DNA of 34,588 nucleotides from Marinilabilia salmonicolor JCM 21150 (GCF_000259075.1 NZ_AJKI01000025.1:1-34588); one strand, 5' to 3'; counted from the first letter of the stretch, positions 8,332-18,104 are shown. Made by a program: numbers and translations. The notes: generated from the letters alone by a model not told the origin.

Positions 8332-11300
8332 ATGTTCAAAAAACTAATAAATTTCTTTAAATCAAATGGTTCCATCAGTCAGAAGGTCCTTGGAGGATAC
8401 CTTTTCAATCTGGTGCTGCTGATTCTGGTTGCGGGGTTCAGTCTTTTTGGTATCGCCCGCCTTAAAGACTGGGTACGGAGCACAGAGAAAGTGGATCTAC
8501 TGCTGCATCAAATATACGTATCACGCATTCAGGCCGAAAATCTCACTCTCAAAAGCGATACTACTTCCACACACATGGTGGACAGCCTTACCCTGAAAAT
8601 AGAAATACTCCTGCAAAATGCCCGCGAAAGCAGGCTGAATTCCATCAGCCGTGATGAGTTATCCACCGTAAGCAGTTGGCTGGACGATTACAAGCGGTAC
8701 TGGGTTTTAGTCATCAACCTGAAAAAAGGTCGCAGCGCAACAGAACAAAAAATGGATGCACTATTTCAAAAGGTTTTTTATGCTGCACGCCAACCACTTC
8801 CGCAAAGAGCAACAACGAATCCCAAATCAAAAAAGGGGGAACCTGACCTCTACAACGACCTGATGTATCAACTCCTTCATCTGAAAGAGATTGAAAAAAA
8901 ATTGTGGAACTACCCGGTCAACTTTGTTACCAGGGAAATGGTGGATACCGTCTTCACACGTATCAACAGCCTTGTTCCCCCACCCGATGTGGTCTCTCCC
9001 GGATCTGATTCTTTCAGGTCCCTGTCACGTCTTAGAAGCGGCCTTTCGGGCTATCAAAAAGAAATGCTTGACCTGGTTGGGGAACTGGAAGAGATAGAAA
9101 GAGTTCAAACACTGATGGACAGAAGCTCTCAAAGCATTCAGATAGCCGGAGAAAAAGCCAATTACCATCAAAACCATGCCATGGAGAGATGGGTAATTAT
9201 CGGGTTTGTCCTGCTATCGGTCTTTATGTCACTGGCCATTATTATTGGCATCTGGATGGCAGTTATCTATTTCAGAAGAATCAAACACGATGAGGAACTC
9301 CGGGAAGAGGCCAACAAGCAGTTACAGACCAACCGACAATTGCTTAACGACATCATCAACAACAGTTCGGCGCTGATTTATGTCAAAGACAAAACGGGAA
9401 GGTTTACACTCATCAATCAACCTATGGAAGAAACGCTGGGACTGGAAGCCCACCGTATTATAGGTCATACAGACAAAGATATTTTCCCAGAAGAAATAGC
9501 TGCGGTATTCAGTGAAAATGACGCAGAAGTACTCACCGGTAAAAAATCGATTCAACGGGAAGAATTCTTTCCGTCCACAACCGGAAAACGCACCTTCTTA
9601 TCCAACAAATTTCCTATTAAAGACAGTTCAGGAAAAGTCATATCTGTTTGTGGAGTGTCCACCGATATCACTGAGTTGCGCAGAGCACTGCACGATCTGG
9701 AGAGAAGTCGTGAGAACTACCGCAACATCGTTACCAATGTTCCGGGCATTGTCTATCATTGCCAGAGCGATTACAAACGCACCATGCTTTTCATCAGCGG
9801 CGGCGTGGAAAACATTATCGGGCTGGGCATTAACGCATTCATCCAGGAAGGGCAGTCCATCATCCCATTCATCATAAAAGAAGACAGAGATAAAGTCAGA
9901 GAAATCCTGAGCCGGGCTTTACAAAATCAGTCCCCCTTCGAAATGGAGTACCGGATTCGCGACCTGGTGGGAAATCGCAAATGGGTTTATGAAAAAGGAT
10001 TGCCCGTGGTTGACCGGCAAACCGGACAAGTCACTTTCCAGGGGGTTATCATTGACATAACAGCCCAAAAAGACGCAGTCAATGAGATAATGATGCGCGA
10101 CAAACTGCTGGAAGGGGTCTCGGAAGCGCTCAAAGAGTTAATTGCCAGCACCAACTTCAAAGAAGCACTGCTTAAAGCCCTTCGGGTACTGGGAGATGGT
10201 GCCGGCGTGGATCGTGCATTTGCGTTTCGGAATTACAGAAATGAACCCGGGCAACTGCTATTCAAACATTTTGTGGAGTGGGAGCATTCATCATTGGAAC
10301 CCATTTACCGAAAAGATCTGACCGACCTGGCCTATGAAAGAATCAGCCCTTCATGGTATTTTGCCCTCAACGATCAGAAAGACCTGGAGGTAAATGTTCA
10401 TTCGGCTACCACCAGAGAGAAATCCTTCCTGGCCAAGCTGAGTTCCACCTCTGCCCTTATCATCCCTGTATTTGTCCATAACTCATTCTGGGGTTTCATC
10501 GGGTTTGGCATGGAAATGAAATCGGCCAGGTGGAATGAGTCACAAAAAACGTTGTTCAAAGCTTTTGCCGTTACCATGGGCTTGATGATAGCGCGCCATC
10601 AGAGCAATATTGAATTACAAAAAGCCAAGGAAGCAGCTGAAAATGCAACACGGGCAAAAAGTGACTTCCTGGCACGTATGAGTCACGAAATACGCACCCC
10701 CTTGAATGCCATCATTGGATGGACACACCTGGGACTTGAAAACTCAGGTTTCCGGGGCCAGAGCGATTACCTCAAGCGCATTCAGTCCTCCTCCCGGTCT
10801 CTGCTTGGAATTATCAACGACATACTCGACTTCTCCAAAATTGAGGCAGGCCGGCTGGAACTTGAGTACATCGACTTTGACCTGGAACAAGTACTACAAA
10901 ACCTGGCCGACATGGTACTTTTCCGGGCCAATGAAAAAAACCTGGAGCTGGTCTTTGACATAGATCCTAAAGTCCCGCTGAGCCTTGTTGGTGATCCGCT
11001 GAGACTGGAGCAGGTATTAATTAATCTGGTCAATAATGCGGTAAAATTTACCGATAAAGGACACGTAAACGTAAAGATTAGCCTCAAATCATCCGAAAGT
11101 GAGAAGACGGAACTTCTTTTTGCAGTTGAAGATACAGGAATCGGTCTCAAAGAAGAGCAAAAGAACAACCTTTTCAAGGCATTTTCACAAGCCGATGTAT
11201 CCACCACCAGAAAATACGGAGGTTCCGGCCTTGGACTGGCCATCTGCAAGCGCATTACTCAAATGATGGGTGGAGAGATTTGGGTGGAGAGCGATTATGG

Positions 11301-12606
11301 CAAGGGCAGCACCTTCTTCTTCACTGCTTTCATTGATCGACAAATGATTCAGAAAAAAGATCAGATGCTTCATGCTTTTGAAGTGGAAGGCGATGAGGCA
11401 ATGATTGGTTGCAACAATGTTAAAACAGCCATCGGACTGAAAAGTATGCTCACCGATTTTGGTTTTAAAGTTCACCGCACCTGTGCTTTCAAATCCCTCC
11501 TGGGTAAACTGGAAAGCATCAGTCCTTCAGGTCCCCTATGGCTATTGTTCCTGGATTGGCCGATGATCGCGGGCCTTGGTAAAGAAGCCATAAAGGATTT
11601 ACTAAGATACAACGACCGTTTCGAACATCTTGTAATCATGGCCTCCCCTTTTCATGAAGAAGAACTCAAAGAAACCTGGCCCGAGGAGGAAATTCCTTAT
11701 GTATTGATGCATAAACCGGCCAATTATTCCATCGTGTTTGACACCCTGATGGACGCCATGGGCGGAGTGGAATTTCCGCAATCGGAGGGTGGTTCCAAAA
11801 AGAAAAATTACAAAGATCTCCTGATCAAAGAGGAACCACTTAAGCTACTGATGGTAGAGGACAACGATACCAACCGGGAACTTACCAGAGAGTTGCTTGC
11901 CATGGCCAACATTACAACCGACCTGGCGGTGAACGGACAGGAGGCATTGGATCTGGCCCGGGAACAAGAAGGAAACTGCCCATACGACCTGGTGCTAATG
12001 GACATTCACATGCCGGGAATGAACGGCTATACAGCAACCCGCAGGATGAAGCGAATCGAAGGATGGAATGAAGTACCCGTGGTGGCAATGACTGCTGAAG
12101 CTCTGGGAGATGTGGAAAACCAATGCTTACAGGCAGGAATGACCGGACTTGTGGCCAAACCCATTGATCCGGACGACCTGTTCAGAGTCATTTATCGTCT
12201 TGTTTTCGGAGAGGTCAGAGATTCCGATACCATCATGCAACATTCCGAAAAAGGACGTGAATACAAGTTTCCAAAAATTGACGGTCTCGATGTGCAGGCA
12301 GGAATTCGCCGCATGGGAGGTCGTTCAGACCTCTACAATCGTCTGCTCAAGGGCTTCTGTCACGATTATGCGGACATTGGAAACCGCCTGAAGCAACTGG
12401 AAGATGAGGAAGAAACAGAAGAAACTGCCCGTTTGTTACACTCCCTCAAGGGTATCGTCGGTACTATGGAGGCTTCCACCCTTTATCAGCAAGCTCAGAA
12501 AACCGAAAAGGCATTTAAAGAGCAGGCTTCCGGTTACAAACAACTAAAGGAAAAACTCATCAAAGAGGTAAAAAGACAGATAAAACAAATCAATAAAAAA
12601 ATTTAA
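8332..12606 (+). CDS. Hybrid sensor histidine kinase (PAS-PAS-GAF-HisKA-HATPase-REC-HPt)
   Basis: A 1424-residue inner-membrane phosphorelay protein. TM1 about 20-41, periplasmic sensor about 42-286, TM2 about 287-314. In the cytoplasm: PAS1 (about 335-450), PAS2 (about 460-580, PAC motif WVYEKGLPV), GAF-like region (about 585-765), HisKA with His785 in SHEIRTPLN, HATPase with N box at 901-902 (NLVNNAVKF), DTGIG at 934 and GGSGLGLAI. A degenerate receiver (about 1020-1140) keeps an Asp (1075) and Lys (1128) but not the acidic pair. A true receiver follows (acidic pair 1176-1177, Asp1224, Lys1276), then an HPt with His1370 (LLHSLKG). It has no DNA-binding output, so the final phosphate acceptor must be a separate protein. 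An ECF sigma gene follows 120 nt downstream. The ligand is unknown. Confidence 0.95.
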   Translation: MFKKLINFFKSNGSISQKVLGGYLFNLVLLILVAGFSLFGIARLKDWVRSTEKVDLLLHQIYVSRIQAENLTLKSDTTSTHMVDSLTLKIEILLQNARESRLNSISRDELSTVSSWLDDYKRYWVLVINLKKGRSATEQKMDALFQKVFYAARQPLPQRATTNPKSKKGEPDLYNDLMYQLLHLKEIEKKLWNYPVNFVTREMVDTVFTRINSLVPPPDVVSPGSDSFRSLSRLRSGLSGYQKEMLDLVGELEEIERVQTLMDRSSQSIQIAGEKANYHQNHAMERWVIIGFVLLSVFMSLAIIIGIWMAVIYFRRIKHDEELREEANKQLQTNRQLLNDIINNSSALIYVKDKTGRFTLINQPMEETLGLEAHRIIGHTDKDIFPEEIAAVFSENDAEVLTGKKSIQREEFFPSTTGKRTFLSNKFPIKDSSGKVISVCGVSTDITELRRALHDLERSRENYRNIVTNVPGIVYHCQSDYKRTMLFISGGVENIIGLGINAFIQEGQSIIPFIIKEDRDKVREILSRALQNQSPFEMEYRIRDLVGNRKWVYEKGLPVVDRQTGQVTFQGVIIDITAQKDAVNEIMMRDKLLEGVSEALKELIASTNFKEALLKALRVLGDGAGVDRAFAFRNYRNEPGQLLFKHFVEWEHSSLEPIYRKDLTDLAYERISPSWYFALNDQKDLEVNVHSATTREKSFLAKLSSTSALIIPVFVHNSFWGFIGFGMEMKSARWNESQKTLFKAFAVTMGLMIARHQSNIELQKAKEAAENATRAKSDFLARMSHEIRTPLNAIIGWTHLGLENSGFRGQSDYLKRIQSSSRSLLGIINDILDFSKIEAGRLELEYIDFDLEQVLQNLADMVLFRANEKNLELVFDIDPKVPLSLVGDPLRLEQVLINLVNNAVKFTDKGHVNVKISLKSSESEKTELLFAVEDTGIGLKEEQKNNLFKAFSQADVSTTRKYGGSGLGLAICKRITQMMGGEIWVESDYGKGSTFFFTAFIDRQMIQKKDQMLHAFEVEGDEAMIGCNNVKTAIGLKSMLTDFGFKVHRTCAFKSLLGKLESISPSGPLWLLFLDWPMIAGLGKEAIKDLLRYNDRFEHLVIMASPFHEEELKETWPEEEIPYVLMHKPANYSIVFDTLMDAMGGVEFPQSEGGSKKKNYKDLLIKEEPLKLLMVEDNDTNRELTRELLAMANITTDLAVNGQEALDLAREQEGNCPYDLVLMDIHMPGMNGYTATRRMKRIEGWNEVPVVAMTAEALGDVENQCLQAGMTGLVAKPIDPDDLFRVIYRLVFGEVRDSDTIMQHSEKGREYKFPKIDGLDVQAGIRRMGGRSDLYNRLLKGFCHDYADIGNRLKQLEDEEETEETARLLHSLKGIVGTMEASTLYQQAQKTEKAFKEQASGYKQLKEKLIKEVKRQIKQINKKI

Positions 12607-12614
12607 CATTTGGA

Positions 12615-12650
12615 AATTTGTGTATTTTTCCGTTATTTAGACCACAAATT
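12615..12650. promoter_or_regulatory. Inverted repeat AATTTGTG / CACAAATT before the sigma gene
   Basis: Perfect 8-bp arms at 12615-12622 and 12643-12650, spacer 20 nt, between the kinase stop and the sigma start. It could be an operator or a weak hairpin. There is no T run directly after it, so it is not a convincing terminator. Confidence 0.4.
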
Positions 12651-12726
12651 AATACGAAAATACGCCGTTAAACAATAAAACAGAAGCCTATAGAACATTT
12701 TTACAAGCAAATTTTAAATATTGATT

Positions 12727-13320
12727 ATGATGACAGAACTGACTATCCTGTCTGATGAAGAGCTTGTAAAAAAGTTTATATCAGGAGATTCGAGGTGTAT
12801 TGACCTGTTGATTGAAAGACATCACCAGCGCATTTATTCATTTATTTTTCTAATGGTCAGGCAACGGGATCTGGCCGAAGATATTTTTCAGGACGTATTT
12901 GTAAAAGTTATCCATTCACTCAAAGGCGGTAAGTATGCCGAAAACGGGCGTTTTACTTCATGGGTTATGCGCATTGCTCATAACCTCATCATTGACCATT
13001 TTCGAAAGCAGAAGAATCAACAAATGGTCTCCAACGATCAGCACAGCTTTGACCTTTTTAACAATGCCAGATATTCCGACCAGACCATCGAAGACCAGAT
13101 GGTTCATGATCAATTACTCAGTGAAGTAGCAGCTTTGGTGGAAATGTTGCCTGAGTCACAAAAAGAGGTCATCAGACTCCGACACTATTTCGGTCTTTCA
13201 TTTAAAGAAATTGCCGAAGAGACCAATGTTAGTATCAATACAGCCCTGGGCCGAATGCGCTATGCACTCATCAATATGCGGAAAATGATGGAAGAAAATA
13301 ATATGTCGCTGACTATTTGA
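12727..13320 (+). CDS. RNA polymerase ECF-type sigma factor
   Basis: A 197-residue sigma-70 family factor of the ECF class. Region 2 spans about residues 20-90 (RQRDLAEDIFQDVFVKVI, then FTSWVMRIAHNLIIDHFR). Region 4 spans about 130-185 (LPESQKEVIRLRHYFGLSFK, then a helix-turn-helix with TNVSINTALGRMRYAL). No C-terminal extension or adjacent recognisable anti-sigma. The frame opens at a TTG at 12721; I prefer the ATG at 12727 (or 12730). It sits between the kinase and a degenerate acyl-carrier-like gene on the same strand. Target genes cannot be read from the sequence. Confidence 0.93.
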   Translation: MMTELTILSDEELVKKFISGDSRCIDLLIERHHQRIYSFIFLMVRQRDLAEDIFQDVFVKVIHSLKGGKYAENGRFTSWVMRIAHNLIIDHFRKQKNQQMVSNDQHSFDLFNNARYSDQTIEDQMVHDQLLSEVAALVEMLPESQKEVIRLRHYFGLSFKEIAEETNVSINTALGRMRYALINMRKMMEENNMSLTI

Positions 13321-13351
13321 AAAAAAAATCAATCCATTCTATACGTGTAAC

Positions 13352-13392
13352 CTCTCTTTCGATTGTCATATTATTAAACCATCAAAAGAGAG
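13352..13392 (+). promoter_or_regulatory. 5'-UTR hairpin before the carrier-like gene
   Basis: CTCTCTTT (13352-13359) pairs with AAAGAGAG (13385-13392), extended by GAT/ATC after a C-A mismatch. The stem ends 7 nt before the ATG at 13400, so it would cover the ribosome landing site. Confidence 0.5.
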
Positions 13393-13399
13393 TTGCCTT

Positions 13400-13639
13400 A
13401 TGAATGCAAAAGAGATAAGACGTAACCTGTATAAGGTATTCAGAATGACCGGTATTCCCCGGAACGTAATTGATGAAAAAGCATCTTTGACCGATGATTT
13501 GTTTATGGATGATGTGGATATGGCTTGTTTCCTGTTTTACCTGGAAACCCGATTCAAAGTAAATGTAAAGAATGAGGAGATGACACATCTGCAATCTGTC
13601 GGATCAACCATCAATTACCTTCAGCAGCATTGCGCATAA
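13400..13639 (+). CDS. Acyl-carrier-protein-like protein lacking the phosphopantetheine serine
   Basis: A 79-residue acidic helical protein that aligns end to end with acyl carrier proteins. LTDDLFMDDVDMACFLFYLE corresponds to the ACP segment L.(E/D)DLGADSLD..EL...LE, followed by a third-helix part (VNVKNEEMTHLQSVGSTINY). The attachment serine of DSL is replaced by Asp38 (codons GAT GAT GTG GAT read D-D-V-D), so it cannot carry 4'-phosphopantetheine. It may act as a protein-protein adaptor; that is inference. It starts 79 nt after the ECF sigma stop on the same strand, with a hairpin in between and a terminator after, so the two are probably co-transcribed. The fold call is from pattern only. 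Confidence 0.7.
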   Translation: MNAKEIRRNLYKVFRMTGIPRNVIDEKASLTDDLFMDDVDMACFLFYLETRFKVNVKNEEMTHLQSVGSTINYLQQHCA

Positions 13640-13698
13640 AACAGATCTCAAAAGCAGTCACCCGCTTCAAAATCTGGTTTTAAAACAACAACATAAGT

Positions 13699-13728
13699 AC
13701 GGCGGACTTGCTCCGCCGTTAATATTTT
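13699..13728 (+). terminator. Rho-independent terminator after the carrier-like gene
   Basis: ACGGCGGA (13699-13706) pairs with TCCGCCGT (13712-13719) around loop CTTGC, followed by TAATATTTT. It closes the sigma/carrier unit 60 nt after the stop. Confidence 0.8.
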
Positions 13729-13831
13729 GTGGACTCCTCCTCATTCCTTGCCCATCCTAACACTCCCCAAAGTTGGGTCCAAGCAAAAAATCTTACACAA
13801 TCTATAAAGGAAAAGTTTTAGCCTGAATAAT

Positions 13832-13912
13832 TGACTTCGTCGAACTTCGTTTCATGGATTTTCGTTATGAGATGCTCAAATACCAAGAAATTCAAGAAAC
13901 CGCAGGCAAGTT
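13832..13912 (+). repeat. Dispersed repeat D, copy 2
   Basis: Matches 6780-6865: TTGACTTCGTCGAACTTCGT, TTCATGGATTTTCGTTATGA, GATGCTCAAATACCAAGAAA, AACCGCAGG. The rest of 13740-14190 shows no gene; GCCGGAGCTGTTCCAT at 14199-14214 is a fragment of the element at 961-1077. Confidence 0.6.
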
Positions 13913-14253
13913 TGAGGAAGGAAATAGTGAACTATTTTCAAATCAAATTTGCTGAGGACTCTTAAATTTTGCTGGTAGTTGAGTCTCGTAATAGATAATT
14001 TGTGAATTAATCAGGTTAAATCCAGAAAGCCTCAGAACCGTTTTCCGAAGTCTTCTATTTTTGCATTGAATGATTCTGCAGCCGCATCCGAAAAGTTGGT
14101 TATTTTTCTTCTGCCTTCTACCTTTTAAACTTCTACCTGTTTATTGCTATCATCCTATAATAGGTCTTCCATAACCTCTTTATCAAAGTACCATCTCTGC
14201 CGGAGCTGTTCCATCTCAGAAAGTCATAACTCATCTCAGAACCAAAAAACAGC

Positions 14254-14370
<117 letters not shown>

Positions 14371-14381
<11 letters not shown>

Positions 14382-15903
14382 CTCCCTCCTGCTTCTCAAA
14401 AATCTTCTCCACCGACTCATCCGGACTGATGATGTTATACCTGGACCAGAAATCATCATCGTACGCTTCTATCTGATCGGACAAAATATAATCTGCCCGG
14501 AAAGCATCATTCCAGCGAAACTCTTTACGGTCTCCCGTTCTTAAATCCGTCACCAGCAATTCGGAAACCGTGTTAAATACCGTTCGAATATTTTCCTGCC
14601 GGTCAATCACTTTCATATTTACTTCTCCCCGGACACTGTTTAGAATCCATTTATCATTCCACGGACGATAATCAATGCGATAACGGGCAAAAGAAGGTTT
14701 TGTACGGAAACGCCGACTATCGCGCCTGATAAGATACTCCCTGCTTTTACGTACGGTTTTATCCGTCATCTGAAAAGTAGCACTTACAATGGCAAAGGAT
14801 GCTTCATCCACCACAATCTCACCTTCATACAACAACTCCCCCGTATCATTATATGGCTCAAAACCAATCACAAACACCGTGCGCCCGTGATCATAATCCA
14901 TGCGCTTAAAAGAATACTTATATACAGAATTTCCCGCCATATCGGGCAGAAAGCCACCCTGACGAACAATATCCACCCTGCTGAAAAGAAAAGGACCTCC
15001 CTGAAGCTTAAAATCAATCATCTCCATGTCGCCACTGTATTGTCCTTTCCGGCCTTTCACAAAACGTACACGCTCAAGAGCATATTCCTGAAAATAAGGA
15101 GGTTTAAATATCTCCACCACCGCTTCCGACACATCCACATACTTTTTATCCTGCTGAATCGACTCCCGAAAAAAGGCGGTCATAATCAGCGGATTCTCTG
15201 CATAGTTATCTTTCTTTCTACGCACCACCTCCCGCATAATTTCTTCCGGCTTTACAAGTTTCACCAACACTTCAGGCAGTTCCACGGATGTTTCAGACAA
15301 AGTCATCACCACACTGGTATCAGACGCAGGAATAGCTAATGAGTCGCGCCGGTATCCAAGGCTGGAAAAGACCAGCTTCTCCCCGGCGTATTCGGCGGGA
15401 AGAAAGAAAGCAAACTTCCCCTGACGATTGGAGGCTGTTCCAAGAGATTTTCCGGCAATTCCAATATTGACCATATCCATGGGCTCCTGATTTGCAGAAT
15501 CAACCACCAAACCTTTAATGTGTATGGATTCAACATTCACCCGTGCAGGCTCGGAAGAGATTATGATTTGCCGGTCCATCTGATGGATTTCAAGTTCCTC
15601 CTGATAAAACGTTTTTTTCAACCATTGGTCAAGCTGCACCGAATCGGCACGAGCATCAAAAATGCTGTCGCTGTCAATCAATGATGCGTCATAAGAAAAA
15701 GCGATGTCGTAATGAGTCGATAAGGAATCAAAAAAGGAAGCCACCGATATACTGTCAAAACTGAATGAATATTTTCTATCCAAAATATTTTTCTGAGCAC
15801 GAAGAGGCAGAACCATAAAGATAAGAGTCACCAGAATAACCCATCCTTTGAGTATGAAGGGGCTGAATGCCCTTTTTTTATGTTCAAAATAATAATTCAT
15901 CAT
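14371..15903 (-). CDS. Secreted STN / carboxypeptidase-regulatory-like domain protein
   Basis: A 510-residue exported protein. Signal segment about 8-37 (GWVILVTLIFMVLPLRAQ). An STN (secretin/TonB N-terminal) domain spans about 38-115, with YSFSFDSISVASFFDSLS and ending HQMDRQIIIS. A CarboxypepD_reg-like beta-sandwich spans about 125-210 (IKGLVVDSANQEPMD, NRQGKFAFFLP). A beta-rich region follows (about 215-510) that resembles lipoprotein-carrier or DUF5686-like folds; there is no TonB plug or 22-strand barrel. The first in-frame codon is TTG at 15912; I use the ATG at 15903. It lies downstream of a FecI/FecR pair, separated by two repeat elements. STN domains normally touch FecR, so it may be the signal transducer (inference). 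The last residues GDEE-stop lie in the heptamer array. Confidence 0.78.
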
Positions 15904-15946
15904 TCGGTACAAACACCTTTATTAACAGGCCCTACCTACAAATAAT

Positions 15947-16151
15947 AAAGGCCAAAGGTCTTTAAGCAATAGCCTGGAGCGTTGCCTCAAGAAAATTGTA
16001 ACAACTCCCCCCTCTCATTATTGGTCGCTTTGCGACCAATAATGAGAGGGGGGATGAGGGATACCTTAAAACCCAGGGCAACGCCCTCGGCTATTGCTCT
16101 CAGGCTTTCAGCCTGTTTAAATCTTACCTGTCTTATGTATAAGGTAGGTTG
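15947..16151 (+). repeat. Nested-palindrome repeat A, copy 2
   Basis: Same order as the copy at 6858-7085. The core is a perfect 22-bp palindrome, arms 16007-16028 and 16032-16053, loop TTT. It ends with CTGTCTTATGTATAAGG and abuts element B at 16152. Confidence 0.8.
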
Positions 16152-16347
16152 GTGCCTGTCCATAAACTAAGCAAAATTTGTTTTTAGTCCTGTTTCTGGT
16201 CAGAAAGTGCCAATTGCTAGGCTTGCGACCGCGTGCCGCCTAAAGCTTTGGCGGTGGCGCAACCCGCCAAAAACGGAATTTACTAATCGTAAATGAGTAT
16301 TTTGGCGGCAAGCGTAACGACGCAAGTGGTACTTTATGGACAGAAAC
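16152..16347 (+). mobile_element. MITE-like element B, copy 2 (196 bp)
   Basis: Left end GTGCCTGTCCATAAAC; right end, read inward, GTTTCTGTCCATAAAG. The interior has the family core AATGAGTATTTTGGCGGCAA plus an extra GCCGCCTAAAGCTTTGGCGG hairpin. The last base (C at 16347) is also the first base of the CTA that is the fecR stop on the minus strand. The right flank is TAATTA; the left flank (AGGTTG) does not match, perhaps because element A lies there. Confidence 0.72.
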
Positions 16348-17351
16348 TAATTATTTTGGGCGGACAAGAAGATGGTCTCCCCCTCCCGTTTAGACTCAAG
16401 ATTAAAGGTAGTACAAACCACCTCAAGAACAAAATCCAACGAATTATCACTAAACCGGGCAGTCAGTTTCTCTTCGCCCAATGCTTTATCTGAAAATTGA
16501 AAATCAGCTCCATACACACGACTAAGGGTTTCAACAACCTCTTTCAGTGGGGTTTCTTCAAATCGAATCTGACCGGTAAGCCACGACAAAAGGTTCGGAT
16601 CAGTAGTTTCCATCACAGAGAGCAACCCGCTTTTCTTTTCAAAAAGCGCGGTTTGTCCACGGGTCAGTACAACCATCTCCTGATCAGATGGCGGGACTAC
16701 CTCAACCCGGCCTTCAAGAACTGCTATTTCGGTAACATCCAGGTTGGGATAAGCCCGCACATTAAATTTCGTACCGGTCACACGGATGGTTACGTCTTCT
16801 GTTTTGATTACAAAAGGCCGGTTTCTGTCGCCTTCAACTTCAAAAAAACCTTCTCCCTCCAGTTGTACTGTCCGCTCCTCTTCCCCAAATGGTTGGTTAC
16901 ATAAAAACCTGGAACTGTTGTTAAGAATAACTTTACTTCCGTCACTCAGTAACATCTCCTCGCGCGGGGAGTTGGAAACAATTAAGGACGATTGATTCTC
17001 CTGCGGTTTTAACAGAAGAAACCACGAAAGCCCGAGAACAACAATCACAGAAGCTGCTACAGCCAGTGCTCTCCCTAAAGAAAAGGTTCTGCCTTTTGAA
17101 GCTTCCGGAAAAGAAGATTCTTTCGTAAAACGACGAACATTCTTCCAGGCTGATTCGATATCTGTTTGCCGGACAAACAAGGCCTCTTCTCCCCGACGCC
17201 ATGACGTTTTGATACGTTCCCATTCTTCCTCATTGGCCGGGTCAGCATGAAGCCACTGGTCCAGTAATCCACGGTCAATTTCATCAGCCTCTCCACTCAA
17301 AACACGTGCTGCCAGTTCCCAGTTTATATTTCTTTCGCTTTCCAACATCAT
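16347..17351 (-). CDS. FecR-family anti-sigma factor
   Basis: A 334-residue single-pass inner-membrane regulator of the cognate ECF sigma factor. The N-terminal cytoplasmic domain (about 1-90) has INWELAARVLSGEADEIDRG and NEEEWERIKTSWRR, followed by one TM (about 94-114). The periplasmic FecR domain (about 125-235) has EEMLLSDGSKVILNNSS, GEGFFEVEGD, VTGTKFNVRAY and VLEGRVEVV. A DUF4974-like C-terminal domain (about 265-330) starts GQIRFEETPLKEVVETLSRV. The start is ATG 17351 (or 17348). The gene follows its sigma gene after a 132-nt gap. The stop codon is TAG, its G contributed by an inserted element. In the family, FecR senses a TonB-receptor STN domain; the neighbour at 14371-15903 carries such a domain. 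Confidence 0.93.
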   Translation of the reverse strand: MMLESERNINWELAARVLSGEADEIDRGLLDQWLHADPANEEEWERIKTSWRRGEEALFVRQTDIESAWKNVRRFTKESSFPEASKGRTFSLGRALAVAASVIVVLGLSWFLLLKPQENQSSLIVSNSPREEMLLSDGSKVILNNSSRFLCNQPFGEEERTVQLEGEGFFEVEGDRNRPFVIKTEDVTIRVTGTKFNVRAYPNLDVTEIAVLEGRVEVVPPSDQEMVVLTRGQTALFEKKSGLLSVMETTDPNLLSWLTGQIRFEETPLKEVVETLSRVYGADFQFSDKALGEEKLTARFSDNSLDFVLEVVCTTFNLESKREGETIFLSAQNN

Positions 17352-17483
17352 TTCAACTATTAATCAAATACTATCATTATTAATCGTTCCTGCTGATTCT
17401 ATTTTCAATCAGGGAGCTCTTCCCTTCAAAAAATGCTCTTTGAAAAACTGTGATTTCAAACAGTCCTTTTAATCATAAATATA

Positions 17484-18029
17484 TCATACCTTTTTTTTGC
17501 TCCCCATTGGATTAAACATCTCTCTGAGTGTCTTCAGGGCTTTTCCCATCTGAACTTCCACCGTTTTTTGTGAAATGCCTAACTGCGTTGCAATCTCTTT
17601 GTATTTAAACCCATCAAAACGGCTCATTTTAAAGATTTCCCTGCGTCGGGGAGGCATCTCCTCAACAGCCTTCAGCACGTCGTCCATCAATTCATCGTCC
17701 GCTGCCTTCTCCTCCTGTTCATCCGACAAATTGTATTGCTCATCTACAGAATAAAAATGCGGTCTTCGCTTCAATTCATTCAGGCAACTGTTTCGCACGG
17801 CCGTCATCAGATAACTGTTCAATGATTCAATATTTAACTCTTTCCGCTTTTCCCAGTATTTGATAAAAACCATCTGTACAATATTTTCGGCCTCCTGGCG
17901 ATCGGCCAGATATTTATAGGCAAACAATGTCAGGCGGCCATACCACGACCGGAACAGTTCTTCAAAAACATGTTCATCTCCTCTGGCTATGAGTCGGGTA
18001 ATCTCTTTTTCCGATCGTGGTAATTGCAT
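17484..18029 (-). CDS. ECF sigma factor of the FecI type
   Basis: A 181-residue sigma factor. Region 2: HVFEELFRSWYGRLTLFAYK, DRQEAENIVQMVFIKYWEKR. Region 4: MPPRRREIFKMSRFDGFKYK, then EIATQLGISQKTVEVQMGKA. This wording (EIA..LGIS.KTVE..) is typical of Bacteroidota FecI-like factors that work with FecR. A GTG at 18047 is in frame; I prefer the ATG at 18029. It is first in a minus-strand unit with fecR. Genes under its control probably include its own cluster, which is known for the family but not visible here. Confidence 0.93.
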   Translation of the reverse strand: MQLPRSEKEITRLIARGDEHVFEELFRSWYGRLTLFAYKYLADRQEAENIVQMVFIKYWEKRKELNIESLNSYLMTAVRNSCLNELKRRPHFYSVDEQYNLSDEQEEKAADDELMDDVLKAVEEMPPRRREIFKMSRFDGFKYKEIATQLGISQKTVEVQMGKALKTLREMFNPMGSKKKV

Positions 18030-18104
18030 ATTTTTAGCTTCAGTCACTTTAATGACACTAATTTATCAAAAAACCCTTATCGGCGTTAATTCTTTTTTAT
18101 TCAT

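Noticed and set aside
15982-16170. Open frame of 62 codons in repeat A copy 2
   Set aside because: A similar frame is seen in other A copies but it is interrupted or changed; it reflects the repeat and not a gene.
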